A stretch of DNA of 64,000 bases from Parapontixanthobacter aurantiacus. GTDB lineage: Bacteria; Pseudomonadota; Alphaproteobacteria; Sphingomonadales; Sphingomonadaceae. The notes under the pieces are model-generated. The model was not told the DNA's origin. It ran no database searches and was given only the letters and a program-made list of their open reading frames with translations. The position numbers were made by a program, and so were the translations under genes. Location of the stretch: positions 886,001-950,000 of the forward strand of contig NZ_WTYW01000001.1 in NCBI RefSeq assembly GCF_009827635.1. The letters are read 5' to 3'. Positions 1 through 10,091 of the stretch are shown here, piece by piece. Within the stretch, counting starts at the first letter, position 1, and each line of letters opens with the position of its first letter.

Positions 1-218
1 GGATAGGCGAGAAGCTTCATCGCATCGCGCGTGAAGAAAGTGATGATTACCGCCATCACCAGGAAGATGCCGAACCGTATCAGATGCGATTGCGCAAACG
101 GCTGCATGTTGCCGCCTGCCGCGGAAAAGAGCACTGCCGCGCCGAAGCTTGCCAGCACAAAGAGCGGTATGAGCATCTGCCAGGGTTGGCGTGCGATCGG
201 AGCGGGGACGATGCTCAC
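1..218 (-). CDS. rodA: RodA, peptidoglycan glycosyltransferase (N-terminal part, truncated by window edge)
   Basis: SEDS-family glycan polymerase that works with PBP2 in elongation of the side-wall. Only the first 72 codons are inside the window. The GTG start at 218-216 overlaps the mrdA stop (GTGA), as expected for translational coupling. The visible protein starts VSIVPAPIARQPWQ and then shows two hydrophobic segments (around residues 14-32 and 45-62) separated by a short polar loop, matching the first two membrane helices of RodA. Identity rests on this hydrophobic pattern plus its position as the last gene after mreB-mreC-mreD-mrdA, the usual order. The catalytic region lies outside the window. 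Confidence 0.82.
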   Translation of the reverse strand, partial: MSIVPAPIARQPWQMLIPLFVLASFGAAVLFSAAGGNMQPFAQSHLIRFGIFLVMAVIITFFTRDAMKLLAY

Positions 219-2272
219 GTCGTTGGCCGACCCTGCGTGTCGCCGGGCGCGAAGGGGTCCTCGCGCGGGGTGATAACGCCGTCGGCCATGGATTCCGACT
301 GGCGAACGGCGAGCCGGGCCTCGGCTTCGACCTGCGCGAAGATGTCTTCTTCGCGCCGCGGCACGGGGGGAACTGTCTCGCCTGCCTCGGCCGCATAGGC
401 AGCATATTGCTTGTTCAGGCGCTCCTGAGCGGTGCCGCCCCACTGCTTTTCCAGCGCCAGCAGTGCGTCCATCCCCTTCTGCGGATCGAACAGATAGGTC
501 ATTACGTCGCGTGCGATCGGATAGGCAGCGCCCGATCCTCCGCCATGTTCGATCACCACCGCCCCGGCATAGCGCGGCTTGTCAAACGGGGCGAAGAAGA
601 TGAAGAGCCCGTGGTCGCGAAATTTCCACGGTCCGCTCTTGCCGTCCGAAAGGCTCAATCCGACGACCTGCGCCGTCCCGGTCTTGCCTGCCATGAGGAC
701 TTCCTCCACCGGCAGGCGCGCCCGCCCGGCGGTCCCCGGCCCATTGACGACGTCGCTCATCGCCTGACGCACATAGGCCTTGTATTCAGGGGACACGCCC
801 ATGCTTTCGAACTTCGGTGTGCTTCCGTCGAGGACGAGGCGCGGCATGACGATCTCGCTCGTCGCGAGGCGCGAGGCCATCACGGCAAGCTGCAACGGGC
901 TGGCGAGCATATAGCCCTGGCCGATCGTCGCATTCACCGTATCGAAGGCCTGCCATTCGCGTTCGAACTTGTTGAACTTCCACTCGGGATCCGGGACCGT
1001 GCCGTAGAACTGTGTCGTAACGGGCAGGGGGAACTCCTGCCCCATCCCGTAACGGCGGGCCATGGTAGCGATCGGGTCCATCCCGATAGCCTGCGCGAAG
1101 TGGTAGAAATAGACGTCGCAGGACTGATAGATGCCCTTGGCGAGATCGACGCGCCCGTGACCGCGCCTGTTCCAACAGCGAAAGACGCGATTGCCGACCC
1201 GCAGACCGCCGCCGCAAAAAACGCTCTCGTTGGGTTTGAGGCCCGCCTTGAGAAAGGCCATGCCGACCATCGGCTTGACGGTCGAGCCGGGCGGATAAAG
1301 GCCGGACAGAACCTTGTTGCGCAAAGGCACGCGCACATCGTCGCGCAGCATGGAATATTCGAGGCTACCGATGCCGGCGGAAAAGCTGTTCGGGTCGAAA
1401 CTCGGCATGGAGGCCATGCAGAGTAGATCCCCCGTCAGACAATCCATCACGACCACCGACCCGGATTCGAGGCCGATGCGCCGCGCCGCATAGTCCTGCA
1501 GCGGGCCGTCGATCGTCAGCTTGACGGGATCGCCCTGAATGTCGTCGCGCGTTTCGAGATCGCGCACGATTCGACCGGAAGCGGTCACTTCGACCCGCCG
1601 CGCCCCTGGCTCCCCGCGCAGCTGTCGCTCGAACTGTTTCTCCAGACCGTCCTTGCCGATCTTGTAACCCGGCGTGATGAGAAGGGGGTTGTTGTCCTCC
1701 TCATATTCTTCGGCGGAGGCTGGTCCGACATAACCGATAAGGTGGCCCACCGACGGGCCAGTCGGGTAGAAGCGCGAAAATCCGCGCTGCGGCACGACGC
1801 CGGGAAGGTCGGGAAGACGGACACTGATCGCAGCGAATTGCTCGTAATCGACGCCGGTCGAGACCTCGACGGGCTGGAACGGGCGCGCCTCGTCGATGCG
1901 CGCATTGAGATCGGCCATCTGGTCGGGACCGAAATCGAGGATTTCGCCCAATGTCCTGACCGTGTCTTCGCGATCCGCAAGCCGTTCGGGAATGACGTCG
2001 ACGCGGAAATCCGCCCGGTTGGAGGCAAGGGGCGCACCGTTCCGGTCGAGAAGCCAGCCGCGGCGCGGCGGTATCAGCGTCAAATTGACGCGATTGCTTT
2101 CGCTCTGAAGCTCGTATTTCTCGTTCTCGGCGATTGCGATATAACCCATACGCGCGGCCAGAAGGACGCCGATACCGCCCTGAAATGCACCGATGACGAC
2201 GCTGCGGCGGTCGAACCGGTCCTTCAGCGTGGTGCTCGATATATGCTGCTTGGGACGACGCGAACGCCTCAT
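215..2272 (-). CDS. mrdA: Penicillin-binding protein 2 (peptidoglycan D,D-transpeptidase MrdA)
   Basis: Class B PBP that cross-links peptidoglycan during elongation, partnered with RodA. About 685 residues: cytoplasmic N-terminus (RRSRRPKQH), one membrane segment near residues 25-45, a dimerisation domain and the transpeptidase domain. Catalytic motifs are visible: STVK (near 331), SCD as the SxN motif (near 384) and KTGTA (near 527). The C-terminus carries an acidic, low-complexity tail. The ATG at 2272 overlaps the mreD stop (ATGA) and is preceded by GGAGG, so it was preferred over an in-frame start at 2287. The downstream rodA start overlaps the stop codon. Confidence 0.96.
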   Translation of the reverse strand: MRRSRRPKQHISSTTLKDRFDRRSVVIGAFQGGIGVLLAARMGYIAIAENEKYELQSESNRVNLTLIPPRRGWLLDRNGAPLASNRADFRVDVIPERLADREDTVRTLGEILDFGPDQMADLNARIDEARPFQPVEVSTGVDYEQFAAISVRLPDLPGVVPQRGFSRFYPTGPSVGHLIGYVGPASAEEYEEDNNPLLITPGYKIGKDGLEKQFERQLRGEPGARRVEVTASGRIVRDLETRDDIQGDPVKLTIDGPLQDYAARRIGLESGSVVVMDCLTGDLLCMASMPSFDPNSFSAGIGSLEYSMLRDDVRVPLRNKVLSGLYPPGSTVKPMVGMAFLKAGLKPNESVFCGGGLRVGNRVFRCWNRRGHGRVDLAKGIYQSCDVYFYHFAQAIGMDPIATMARRYGMGQEFPLPVTTQFYGTVPDPEWKFNKFEREWQAFDTVNATIGQGYMLASPLQLAVMASRLATSEIVMPRLVLDGSTPKFESMGVSPEYKAYVRQAMSDVVNGPGTAGRARLPVEEVLMAGKTGTAQVVGLSLSDGKSGPWKFRDHGLFIFFAPFDKPRYAGAVVIEHGGGSGAAYPIARDVMTYLFDPQKGMDALLALEKQWGGTAQERLNKQYAAYAAEAGETVPPVPRREEDIFAQVEAEARLAVRQSESMADGVITPREDPFAPGDTQGRPTT

Positions 2273-2823
2273 CGCACCGACCTCCACCTAACCAGCCGGA
2301 ACCGGTCAAGATGCGATATGAAGCGAGCAAGCAGCGGGAACAGCAGGATCGCCAAGACGATCTGCGGTACCATCACGAACAGCAGGGTTCCCGTTATCTT
2401 TGCCCCGGATACTATCATCGCGAACAGAATATACACGATGATACATAAGCCTGTCGTGAACCAGTCCTGGGCAAAGCTGCGCCAGGGGAAGCGCGCCTCG
2501 ATCACTTCGAAGGCGATGAGCGTCAGGGAAAACAGTAAAATGCCGCTGCCCAAGGGCTGGCCGCTGAACAAATCGTCGAACAGCCCGAGCGGAAAACCCG
2601 CCCACATCGGCAAGAGGCCGGGCCGCACGATGCGCCAAGCAATCATCGTGAGATAGCCCAGCGGTGGCATCCACGGGATGGCCGCCGTAATCACGAAGAG
2701 CGGAAGGATGGAGCCGAGCATGATGCTCGCCCACGGAACGATATTCGCGACGATGGTCGAATGCTCGCGGTGAAGGCGGCTGCCATACTGGTCGGCGCGG
2801 GCGCGCGGGTTGTAGCGCTCCAT
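2269..2823 (-). CDS. mreD: Rod shape-determining protein MreD
   Basis: Small integral membrane component of the elongasome, linking MreC to the other elongation proteins. About 184 residues with roughly five hydrophobic segments; starts MERYNPRARADQYGSRL and ends with the basic tail RFRLVRWRSVR. MreD is poorly conserved in sequence, so the call depends on length, membrane topology and position between mreC and mrdA. The ATG at 2823 forms a TGATG overlap with the mreC stop; a GTG one codon upstream (2826) is equally possible. The stop overlaps the mrdA ATG. Confidence 0.9.
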   Translation of the reverse strand: MERYNPRARADQYGSRLHREHSTIVANIVPWASIMLGSILPLFVITAAIPWMPPLGYLTMIAWRIVRPGLLPMWAGFPLGLFDDLFSGQPLGSGILLFSLTLIAFEVIEARFPWRSFAQDWFTTGLCIIVYILFAMIVSGAKITGTLLFVMVPQIVLAILLFPLLARFISHLDRFRLVRWRSVR

Positions 2824-3794
2824 CACTCCGCTCCGTCGGGCATCGGCGCGGGTTCGGCGGGCACCTCACCTGCGGGATTGTCCGGCGAATTGCCTTCATC
2901 CTCGCCGAGCCGCTGATCATCGGCAGTGCGCGCAGCCCTTACCGCCTCAGGCTGAAAGATCGGCATCACCGCCACGAAATCCGAGGCTGCCGGGTCGGAT
3001 ACGACGCGGGCGATGGCACCGTCGTCGATCACTTCCTCAACCAGCGCCACTGCAACGCTAGGCTGATAATAGCCGCCCGCGCCGCTGGTCACGAACAGAT
3101 CGCCCGGTTCGAGCGGGTTGATGCCAAGGTTGATAAGGCGGACGCGCAGCCGCCCGTCACCATTGCCACTGGCGAAAGCGACGATGTTACGCCGCTCGTC
3201 GGAAAGGCGGATCGGCAACACGCTCTGGCTGTCGGTGATGAGCAGGATGCGCGAATTGCTCAGTCCCACTTCGAGCACCCGGCCAACGACTCCGCGCGCG
3301 GTCCGCACCGGCATCCCGATCGTGACGCCATCGCTCGAGCCCGCCCCGATATAGCCGAAGCGCCGCGCGCTCGACGAGGTCGAGCCGACCATGCGCGTTA
3401 CGGCCACGGGCGCGGAATCGGTCTCCTGCAGGTTCATCAATGCGCGCAGCCGCCTGTTTTCGAGGCGGACCGCATCCGCTTCGGCCAGCCGAATCCGCGC
3501 CAGTTCCATTTCCCGCTTCAGCTCTGCGTTCTGAGCGCCCGCGCGCAGATAACCCTGCACGCTTTCGAGGAAGCCCTTACTTCCCGTACGTACCTCGGCG
3601 GCAGCGGAGGTGGCGGGGGTCGTGACGTCGTTGGCGCTCGCTCGCAAATTGCCCGGCAGGTCGGGTCGCCAGATCGACAGGATGAGAAGGATGGCGCCCA
3701 GCACGGCGCCGATCCCGGCCACGACGTAGCCGGTAAAGACGCTCAGTTGCGCTCGCTTGGAATAGCTGGAGCGCCGGGATGCAGGCGGCGCCAC
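2823..3794 (-). CDS. mreC: Rod shape-determining protein MreC
   Basis: Periplasmic scaffold of the elongasome that activates PBP2. 323 residues: basic cytoplasmic N-terminus, one membrane helix near 18-42, a coiled coil rich in E, R and L near 88-125 (for example NAELKREMELARIRLAEA), then the paired beta-barrel domains typical of MreC. A proline- and acid-rich tail follows (VPAEPAPMPDGAE). It lies 10 bp downstream of mreB and overlaps mreD, consistent with a single transcript. Confidence 0.95.
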   Translation of the reverse strand: MAPPASRRSSYSKRAQLSVFTGYVVAGIGAVLGAILLILSIWRPDLPGNLRASANDVTTPATSAAAEVRTGSKGFLESVQGYLRAGAQNAELKREMELARIRLAEADAVRLENRRLRALMNLQETDSAPVAVTRMVGSTSSSARRFGYIGAGSSDGVTIGMPVRTARGVVGRVLEVGLSNSRILLITDSQSVLPIRLSDERRNIVAFASGNGDGRLRVRLINLGINPLEPGDLFVTSGAGGYYQPSVAVALVEEVIDDGAIARVVSDPAASDFVAVMPIFQPEAVRAARTADDQRLGEDEGNSPDNPAGEVPAEPAPMPDGAE

Positions 3795-3804
3795 GATCTG
3801 CGCC

Positions 3805-4854
<1,050 letters not shown>

Positions 4855-4897
4855 TCAATATCCGTGCCGTTAGTTCGTCCGTCCCGGACCTTCCGCA

Positions 4898-4912
4898 TTG
4901 CCGTAACGGCAA
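4898..4912. repeat. 15-bp perfect palindrome upstream of mreB
   Basis: TTGCCGTAACGGCAA reads the same on both strands, with 7-bp arms around a central base. It starts 50 bp upstream of the mreB start codon, between mreB and divergent mutL. It could be an operator for a dimeric regulator or a short hairpin in the mreB leader. I cannot assign a regulator. Confidence 0.4.
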
Positions 4913-4984
4913 GACCGTGCGGCTGTTCGTTCGGCAGTGCCGAAGGCCGTATAGGTCGGGAAAGTGCCCGCTCGCCGGGCTGCC

Positions 4985-4999
4985 TTAACGCCGCACTAA
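4985..4999. promoter_or_regulatory. Possible CtrA-like box between mreB and mutL
   Basis: TTAA, seven bases, then CTAA. This is one mismatch from the alphaproteobacterial CtrA consensus TTAA-N7-TTAA. It sits in the mreB/mutL divergent intergenic region, about 90 bp before mutL and 137 bp before mreB. A single near-match in a 64-kb window is weak evidence. Confidence 0.2.
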
Positions 5000-5089
5000 G
5001 CAAAACACCAAAAAATTATGTCGATAGGGGGAAGATTTTTCCACGGTCGGCCTCGAAAATCGAACTGCGCGTCTTTACGGTTAATACTT

Positions 5090-6937
5090 ATGCCGCACAT
5101 CCGCCGCCTCCCTGAAAACCTCGTCAACCGGATTGCCGCCGGCGAGGTGGTGGAACGGCCGGCTTCGGCATTGAAGGAACTGGTCGAGAACGCCATCGAT
5201 GCCGGGGCGACGCGCATCGCGGTGAAGCTCGTCGACGGCGGCACGAGCGCCCTCGAGGTGGCCGATAACGGGTGCGGCATGGCACCTGACGAAATGGCGC
5301 TCGCGCTGGAACGGCACGCTACCTCGAAACTGCCTGAAAGCCTGATCGGCGCGAACGATGCGATCGAACGGGTCCGCACACTGGGTTTCCGCGGAGAGGC
5401 CTTGCCGTCGATTGCCAGCGTGTCTCGCTTCACGATCGAGAGTCGTCCACACGATGCGGACAATGGCTGGCGCAAACTGGTCGATCATGGCGAATTGCTG
5501 GAGGATCGACCTGCTTCTCTGCCGCCGGGCACGCGAATTCGCGTCGAGCAGCTGTTCGCCAAGCTTCCCGCCCGCCAGAAATTTCTGAGAACACCGCGCA
5601 GCGAATACGCCGCGTGTCTCGACGTCGTGCGGCGCCTTGCCATGACGCGCATGGATATCGCGATCACGCTCGATCACGGCGACCGTCGCACGCTCGCGGT
5701 TCAGGCGGGAGAGGACTTGCCGACGCGGGTCGCGCAGGTCGTCACGCGCGAATTGAAGGTTAACGGTGTCGTCATCGATTTCGAGCGGATGACGGCGGAC
5801 GGAGAGGTCATCCGGTTGTCCGGTATCGCCGGTCTGCCGACCTATAATCGCGGGGTTGCCGATCATCAGTATCTGTTCGTGAATGGCCGCCCCGTAAAGG
5901 ATCGGCTCCTGATCGGCGCAGTACGCGGTGCCTATTCCGACATGCTGGCCCGCGATCGGCATGCCGTCCTCGCTCTCTTTCTCGATTTACCGGCAGAAGA
6001 CGTGGACGTGAATGTCCACCCAGCGAAGACCGAGGTTCGCTTTCGCGATGCGGCCGGTATTCGCGGCTTCATTGTCTCCGGTTTGCGCGAAGCCTTGGCA
6101 AGCGGCGACAAGCGCAGCGCGCAGGGTCCCGATCGCAAGGCGATGGACCGCTGGCAGATCGAACCCGGAGCGGACGACGTTGCGCCCGCCATGCGCTCCA
6201 TTTTTTCGGGCCAGGACTGGACCGCGAGGGGCAGCACCCCTGCCTCAAGCACGATGGCGCGCATGCACTATGCCGAGCCCGGCGATGTCGCGGTGATGGA
6301 TCTGCCGCAGGGCAGGGCGGAGGCGGCTGCGGAACAGGATATGGCGGCCCCCCAATATCCTCTCGGCGTTGCACGCGGGCAGGTCGCGCAGACCTACATC
6401 GTGGCAGAGGCGGCTGACGGCCTCGTCCTCGTCGATCAGCACGCCGCGCATGAACGGCTCGTCCTCGAACGGTTGAAGGCTGCCGGGGCGCAGGAGGCAC
6501 TGGCGCGCAGCCAGCCCCTGCTGCTTCCCGAAGTCGTCGAACTGGAGGAAACGGCCTGCGACCGGTTGGAGGAAGCTGCGGATGCGCTCGGCAAGCACGG
6601 TCTCGTCATCGAGCGTTTCGGCCCGCAGGCCATGCTGGTTCGGGCGATGCCCCACGCTTTGAAGCGCGGCGACCCGTACAGACTGCTGCAGGATATCGAC
6701 GACGATCTCGCCAAGCACGGTACGGCCCTGCTGCTCGAGGAGAAGCTCGATCTCGTGCTCGCGACGATGGCGTGTCACGGATCGGTGCGGGCGGGACGCA
6801 ATCTCACCGTCGCCGAAATGAACGCGCTGCTACGCGAAATGGAGCGCACACCGCGGTCCGGCCAATGCAATCACGGTCGTCCGACCTGGGTCAAGCTGTC
6901 GATGGAAGACGTCGAGAAACTATTCGGAAGACATTGA
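5090..6937 (+). CDS. mutL: DNA mismatch repair protein MutL
   Basis: Mismatch-repair ATPase coupling MutS recognition to strand removal. 615 residues. The N-terminal GHKL ATPase shows ELVENAIDAGA, DNGCGM and GFRGEAL (near 98). The C-terminal domain carries DQHA-x2-E-x4-E (near 448), plus ACHGSVRAG and CNHGRPT. These are the metal-site motifs of endonuclease-active MutL in organisms lacking MutH, so this protein should itself nick DNA. The start was set at ATG 5090 because the family begins just before IRRLPENLVNRIAAGEVV; the open frame extends upstream without homology. Its stop overlaps the next gene (ATTGATGA). Confidence 0.97.
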   Translation: MPHIRRLPENLVNRIAAGEVVERPASALKELVENAIDAGATRIAVKLVDGGTSALEVADNGCGMAPDEMALALERHATSKLPESLIGANDAIERVRTLGFRGEALPSIASVSRFTIESRPHDADNGWRKLVDHGELLEDRPASLPPGTRIRVEQLFAKLPARQKFLRTPRSEYAACLDVVRRLAMTRMDIAITLDHGDRRTLAVQAGEDLPTRVAQVVTRELKVNGVVIDFERMTADGEVIRLSGIAGLPTYNRGVADHQYLFVNGRPVKDRLLIGAVRGAYSDMLARDRHAVLALFLDLPAEDVDVNVHPAKTEVRFRDAAGIRGFIVSGLREALASGDKRSAQGPDRKAMDRWQIEPGADDVAPAMRSIFSGQDWTARGSTPASSTMARMHYAEPGDVAVMDLPQGRAEAAAEQDMAAPQYPLGVARGQVAQTYIVAEAADGLVLVDQHAAHERLVLERLKAAGAQEALARSQPLLLPEVVELEETACDRLEEAADALGKHGLVIERFGPQAMLVRAMPHALKRGDPYRLLQDIDDDLAKHGTALLLEEKLDLVLATMACHGSVRAGRNLTVAEMNALLREMERTPRSGQCNHGRPTWVKLSMEDVEKLFGRH

Positions 6938-7419
6938 TGAAGCGCTATTTCATCGTGGCGGCTGCCGCTCTCATCGCATCCTGCGGGAATGAAACCTCCC
7001 GTTCCGAGCAGGAGGAGATAGCCGAGACCGAGCGAGCCATCGCTGCGGCGGAGGGTCCGCCCGCGATCGCCATCGAACCGCAGGAAATGACCTTTGCCGA
7101 TTTCGAGCGCAACGCCATCTACGGCGCCGGCTGCTCGTTCGCGTTGAGCGAGGGCGGGGAAGCGATCGCGGTCGCGCTCGGCGAGGCTGGTTATCTCAAG
7201 GTCGATGGCGAGGTTGCCCGCTTCGCCCCCGATAGCGGGAGCGAAGAAAACCCGCTTGGCACACGCAGCCGCTATGACGGGTTGGAGCATGGCTTTCGCC
7301 TGGCGATCGAGCCTGACGATGGGGCGGAAGCGGCAAGCTATCCGGCGCGCCTGACCGTTTATGACGGGCGCAACCGCGTGGTTTACGAGGCGGAAGGTAG
7401 CGCAAGCTGCGGCGCCTGA
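6937..7419 (+). CDS. Putative lipoprotein of unknown function
   Basis: 160 residues. The start ATG overlaps the mutL stop. The N-terminus MKRYFIVAAAALIASC is a lipoprotein signal peptide with lipobox IASC (Cys16). The rest is acidic and soluble, with a glutamate-rich stretch after the lipidation site (QEEIAETERAIAAAEG), then probable beta structure and two further cysteines (GAGCSF and the C-terminal SASCGA). No family recognised. The overlap with mutL suggests co-transcription but no functional link is evident. Confidence 0.75.
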   Translation: MKRYFIVAAAALIASCGNETSRSEQEEIAETERAIAAAEGPPAIAIEPQEMTFADFERNAIYGAGCSFALSEGGEAIAVALGEAGYLKVDGEVARFAPDSGSEENPLGTRSRYDGLEHGFRLAIEPDDGAEAASYPARLTVYDGRNRVVYEAEGSASCGA

Positions 7420-7450
7420 TGGGCCGCAAAAAGCTGACATTCCCGTCGCT

Positions 7451-7897
7451 TCAGGGGTTGCGAACCTCGACGATGCCGTTCGAAATCATTTCGAGCACGA
7501 CTTCATCGTTTTGATTGAAAACCTGCTGTAGTGATTTGAAGAAGCCCATCTCGGGACGGCTCTCGCTCTGCCTCTTCTCGAGGACCTCTGCCTCGACGCG
7601 CAAAGTATCTCCGGGATAGACCGGCTTCTTCCAGCGCAGCTGATCGATACCGGGCGAACCGAGGCTCGCCTGCCGACGTTCGCCCATGTGATCGACCATC
7701 ATGCGCATGGTCATGGCGCAGGTATGCCAGCCGCTCGCCGACAAGCGCCCGAAATGTGTGCGCGAAGCGGCCTCGTCATCAAGATGAAAAGGCTGGGGAT
7801 CGTATTTGGAAGCGAAATCCATCACCTCCTCGCGCGTTACTTCGTAAGCGCCGTAGGCGTCCTTCTCGCCCACTTCGATATCTTCGAAATAACGCAT
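7451..7897 (-). CDS. MaoC-like (R)-hydratase/dehydratase family protein
   Basis: 148-residue single hotdog-fold protein. The hydratase-2 motif region is visible: KYDPQPFHLDDEAASRTHFGRLSASGWHT, where Asp/His of the DPQPFHLD segment form the expected catalytic pair. Such proteins hydrate trans-2-enoyl-CoA to (R)-3-hydroxyacyl-CoA or act on related thioesters; the substrate here is unknown. It stands alone on the minus strand between a lipoprotein gene and a DUF1206 gene, with no fatty-acid genes adjacent. Confidence 0.88.
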   Translation of the reverse strand: MRYFEDIEVGEKDAYGAYEVTREEVMDFASKYDPQPFHLDDEAASRTHFGRLSASGWHTCAMTMRMMVDHMGERRQASLGSPGIDQLRWKKPVYPGDTLRVEAEVLEKRQSESRPEMGFFKSLQQVFNQNDEVVLEMISNGIVEVRNP

Positions 7898-7935
7898 CGT
7901 CGGACCTCTCCATCAAGCCTCCCAGGATGCGCGAA

Positions 7936-7969
7936 GCTATGGCCCGGAACGCGCGTCCGGGTCCATAGC
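7936..7969. repeat. Strong hairpin between the DUF1206 and MaoC genes
   Basis: Arms GCTATGGCCCGGA (7936-7948) and TCCGGG-T-CCATAGC (7956-7969) pair over 13 bp with one bulged base and a 7-base loop. It is downstream of the DUF1206 gene and upstream of the MaoC gene, both on the minus strand. No strong U-tract follows on either strand, so it is either a non-canonical terminator or an mRNA processing/stability element. Confidence 0.5.
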
Positions 7970-7994
7970 AAATCGTGCAGTCCGTTCAGAAGTC

Positions 7995-8816
7995 CTAGGC
8001 GCGGAAGCTCGGGACCTTGCCCTCTGCGCCCATATCCGGAATGATCCGGTAGCGCGACAGGATGAGGCTGAAGATGCCGAAGATCAGCAGGCCGATCGCG
8101 ACGAGGGTGAAGATGAACCCGTCACCGGCGAGCGAGGCGACCGCGCTGCCCAAGGTCTTAACCTGGCTTGCGCCGCCCGACAGGAAGCCTGCCTGGACGA
8201 GCGACCAGCCGATGATTGCGAAGACGACCGCACGGGCGCTGAAACCGATGCCGCCGAGGATACGCGTATAATCCGGAGCGCGCGGGCTGATACGGTTCAT
8301 GAACGAGCCTGTGATGGCCTTCTTTCCCTGGGCGAAGGCCGCTCCGAAGAAGGCGAGGCCGAGAAGGCCGAGGACGATGCCACCGAGATCGGCTGACAGC
8401 AGACCGGATGCCGCTTCCTGTGCGCCTCCACTTCCTCCGCCGCTGCCGCCGGAGGAAGAGCCGGTATCGCTGTTCGCGAACTTGTAAGCAGAATAGGCAA
8501 GGGCGAAGTGGCCGATTGCGCTACCGAGATGGCCAAGCCTGTGTGCCCAGCCTTTGGCGTCCGAACCGTTGTTCTCGATGTCGAAGACGGGCGACGCGAG
8601 CCGGAACAGACCATAGGCCGTCAGACCGACGACGAGGATCCACAGGATAACCGTCCCTGCCGGGAAATCCTCGATCGCCTGGAAGACGCCGTTCGTACCC
8701 TCGGCTATTTTCTGCGCGCTCGTCAGCGCGATCAGCCCGAGGACGGAATAAAGGATTGCGCGGCTGAAATAGCCTACGCGAACCAGCCAGTTAAATTTCT
8801 CGGATTTGTCGACCAT
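7995..8816 (-). CDS. DUF1206 domain-containing membrane protein
   Basis: 273 residues with about six hydrophobic segments arranged as three two-helix repeats, each beginning with a short motif like RVGYFSRAILYSVLG, HRLGHLGSAIGHFALA and GGIGFSARAVVFAIIG. This internal triplication is characteristic of DUF1206. A glycine/serine-rich linker (SGGSGGGSGG) lies between repeats two and three. Function unknown. A TATAAT sequence 21-26 bp upstream on the minus strand suggests its own promoter. Confidence 0.88.
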   Translation of the reverse strand: MVDKSEKFNWLVRVGYFSRAILYSVLGLIALTSAQKIAEGTNGVFQAIEDFPAGTVILWILVVGLTAYGLFRLASPVFDIENNGSDAKGWAHRLGHLGSAIGHFALAYSAYKFANSDTGSSSGGSGGGSGGAQEAASGLLSADLGGIVLGLLGLAFFGAAFAQGKKAITGSFMNRISPRAPDYTRILGGIGFSARAVVFAIIGWSLVQAGFLSGGASQVKTLGSAVASLAGDGFIFTLVAIGLLIFGIFSLILSRYRIIPDMGAEGKVPSFRA

Positions 8817-8836
8817 GTTCTTCGTTGCCCCTTCTT

Positions 8837-8842
8837 ATTATA
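8837..8842 (-). promoter_or_regulatory. Candidate -10 element of the DUF1206 gene
   Basis: TATAAT on the minus strand, 21 bp upstream of the start codon, with AAGGGG between as the likely ribosome-binding site. No good -35 hexamer lies 16-18 bp upstream, so this is only a partial promoter match. Confidence 0.35.
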
Positions 8843-8908
8843 CGGTCACCGCAGATGCGGCACGGGTGGTCAACGAACGATCCCCCTATTCGGTCCCGCC
8901 GAAGCTAC

Positions 8909-10009
8909 CTAGACGTTGAATTTGAACAGCAAAACGTCGCCGTCCTTCACGAGGTAGTCCTTGCCTTCCTGCCGCAGCTTGCCTGCCTCGCGCGCGCCGC
9001 TCTCGCCCTTCAGCGATACGTAGTCGTCATAGGCGATGGTCTCGGCACGAATGAAACCCCGCTCGAAATCTGAGTGGATCTCGCCCGCGGCCTGCGGAGC
9101 CTTGGCTCCTTCCGGGAACGTCCAAGCACGCGCTTCCTTGGGTCCGGCGGTGAAGAAGGTATTGAGACCGAGCAGGCGATAACCCGCGCGTACGATGCGC
9201 GACAGGCCGCTTTCCTCAAGGCCGAGTTCGGCCAGATATTCACTGCGCTCTTCGGCTTCCATGCTGACGAGTTCCGCTTCGATGGCGGCGGACACCACGA
9301 CCGCCTGCGCGCCCTCAGCCTCGGCCTTGGCGAAGACCTGCTGCGACAATTCATTGCCCTCGGCTGCGTCCTCTTCCGCCACGTTGCAGACATACAGGAC
9401 AGGCTTTGCGGTGAGCAGCTGCGCCTGCGCGAAGATGCGCGCTTCCTCGTCATCCTTCGGTTCGGTGAGGCGTGCGGGCTTGCCCTCGCGCAAAAGGTCG
9501 AGCGCCTGACCGAGGACGCTTGCGGTCAGTCGGGCTTCCTTGTCGCCCGCAGTCGCCTTCTTCTGAGCGGTGGGAACGCGCTTCTCGAGACTTTCCAAAT
9601 CGGCCAGCAGCAGTTCGGTCTCGACGACTTCGGCATCGGCCAGCGGATCGACACGGTTGGCGACGTGCTGGATGTCGTCATCCTCAAAGCAGCGGAGGAC
9701 GTGAACGATCGCGTCCACCTCGCGGATATTGCCAAGAAACTGGTTGCCCAGACCCTCTCCCTTGCTGGCGCCCTTCACGAGGCCCGCAATATCGACGAAT
9801 GCCAGCTGCGTGTGAATGACCTTCGCGCTCTTCGCGATGGCGGCGATCGTTTCGAGCCGCTCGTCCGGCACCGCGACCTGGCCGACATTCGGCTCGATCG
9901 TGCAGAACGGATAGTTCGCGGCCTGCGCGGCCTGCGTTTCGGTAAGCGCATTGAACAGGGTGGACTTGCCGACATTCGGCAGTCCGACGATACCGCATTT
10001 GAATCCCAT
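8909..10009 (-). CDS. ychF: Redox-regulated ribosome-binding ATPase YchF (Obg-family)
   Basis: 366 residues. P-loop [14 protein letters not shown] near residues 7-20, switch region [22 protein letters not shown] near 72, and the altered G4 motif NVAEED (instead of NKxD), which is the YchF signature giving ATP rather than GTP preference. A central helical domain and a C-terminal TGS domain ending [13 protein letters not shown] follow. YchF associates with ribosomes and affects stress responses and translation. Monocistronic here, in a minus-strand cluster with pth and rplY. Confidence 0.97.
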   Translation of the reverse strand: MGFKCGIVGLPNVGKSTLFNALTETQAAQAANYPFCTIEPNVGQVAVPDERLETIAAIAKSAKVIHTQLAFVDIAGLVKGASKGEGLGNQFLGNIREVDAIVHVLRCFEDDDIQHVANRVDPLADAEVVETELLLADLESLEKRVPTAQKKATAGDKEARLTASVLGQALDLLREGKPARLTEPKDDEEARIFAQAQLLTAKPVLYVCNVAEEDAAEGNELSQQVFAKAEAEGAQAVVVSAAIEAELVSMEAEERSEYLAELGLEESGLSRIVRAGYRLLGLNTFFTAGPKEARAWTFPEGAKAPQAAGEIHSDFERGFIRAETIAYDDYVSLKGESGAREAGKLRQEGKDYLVKDGDVLLFKFNV

Positions 10010-10091
10010 GAAATCTCGTATCCGATGATGTAAGGTGTGGCGCGCCCTTAGCGAGCGCCGCTGCGATGCGAAAGGGCGAACCCGCGGGTCC

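Noticed and set aside
191-1426. Long plus-strand open frame opposite mrdA
   Set aside because: It is antisense to a confident gene, has no recognisable family and no plausible ribosome-binding site. Long antisense frames are expected in GC-rich DNA.
10043-10078. Terminator between the SDR gene and ychF
   Set aside because: A 7-bp stem with a 22-base loop and no U-tract; too weak to call.
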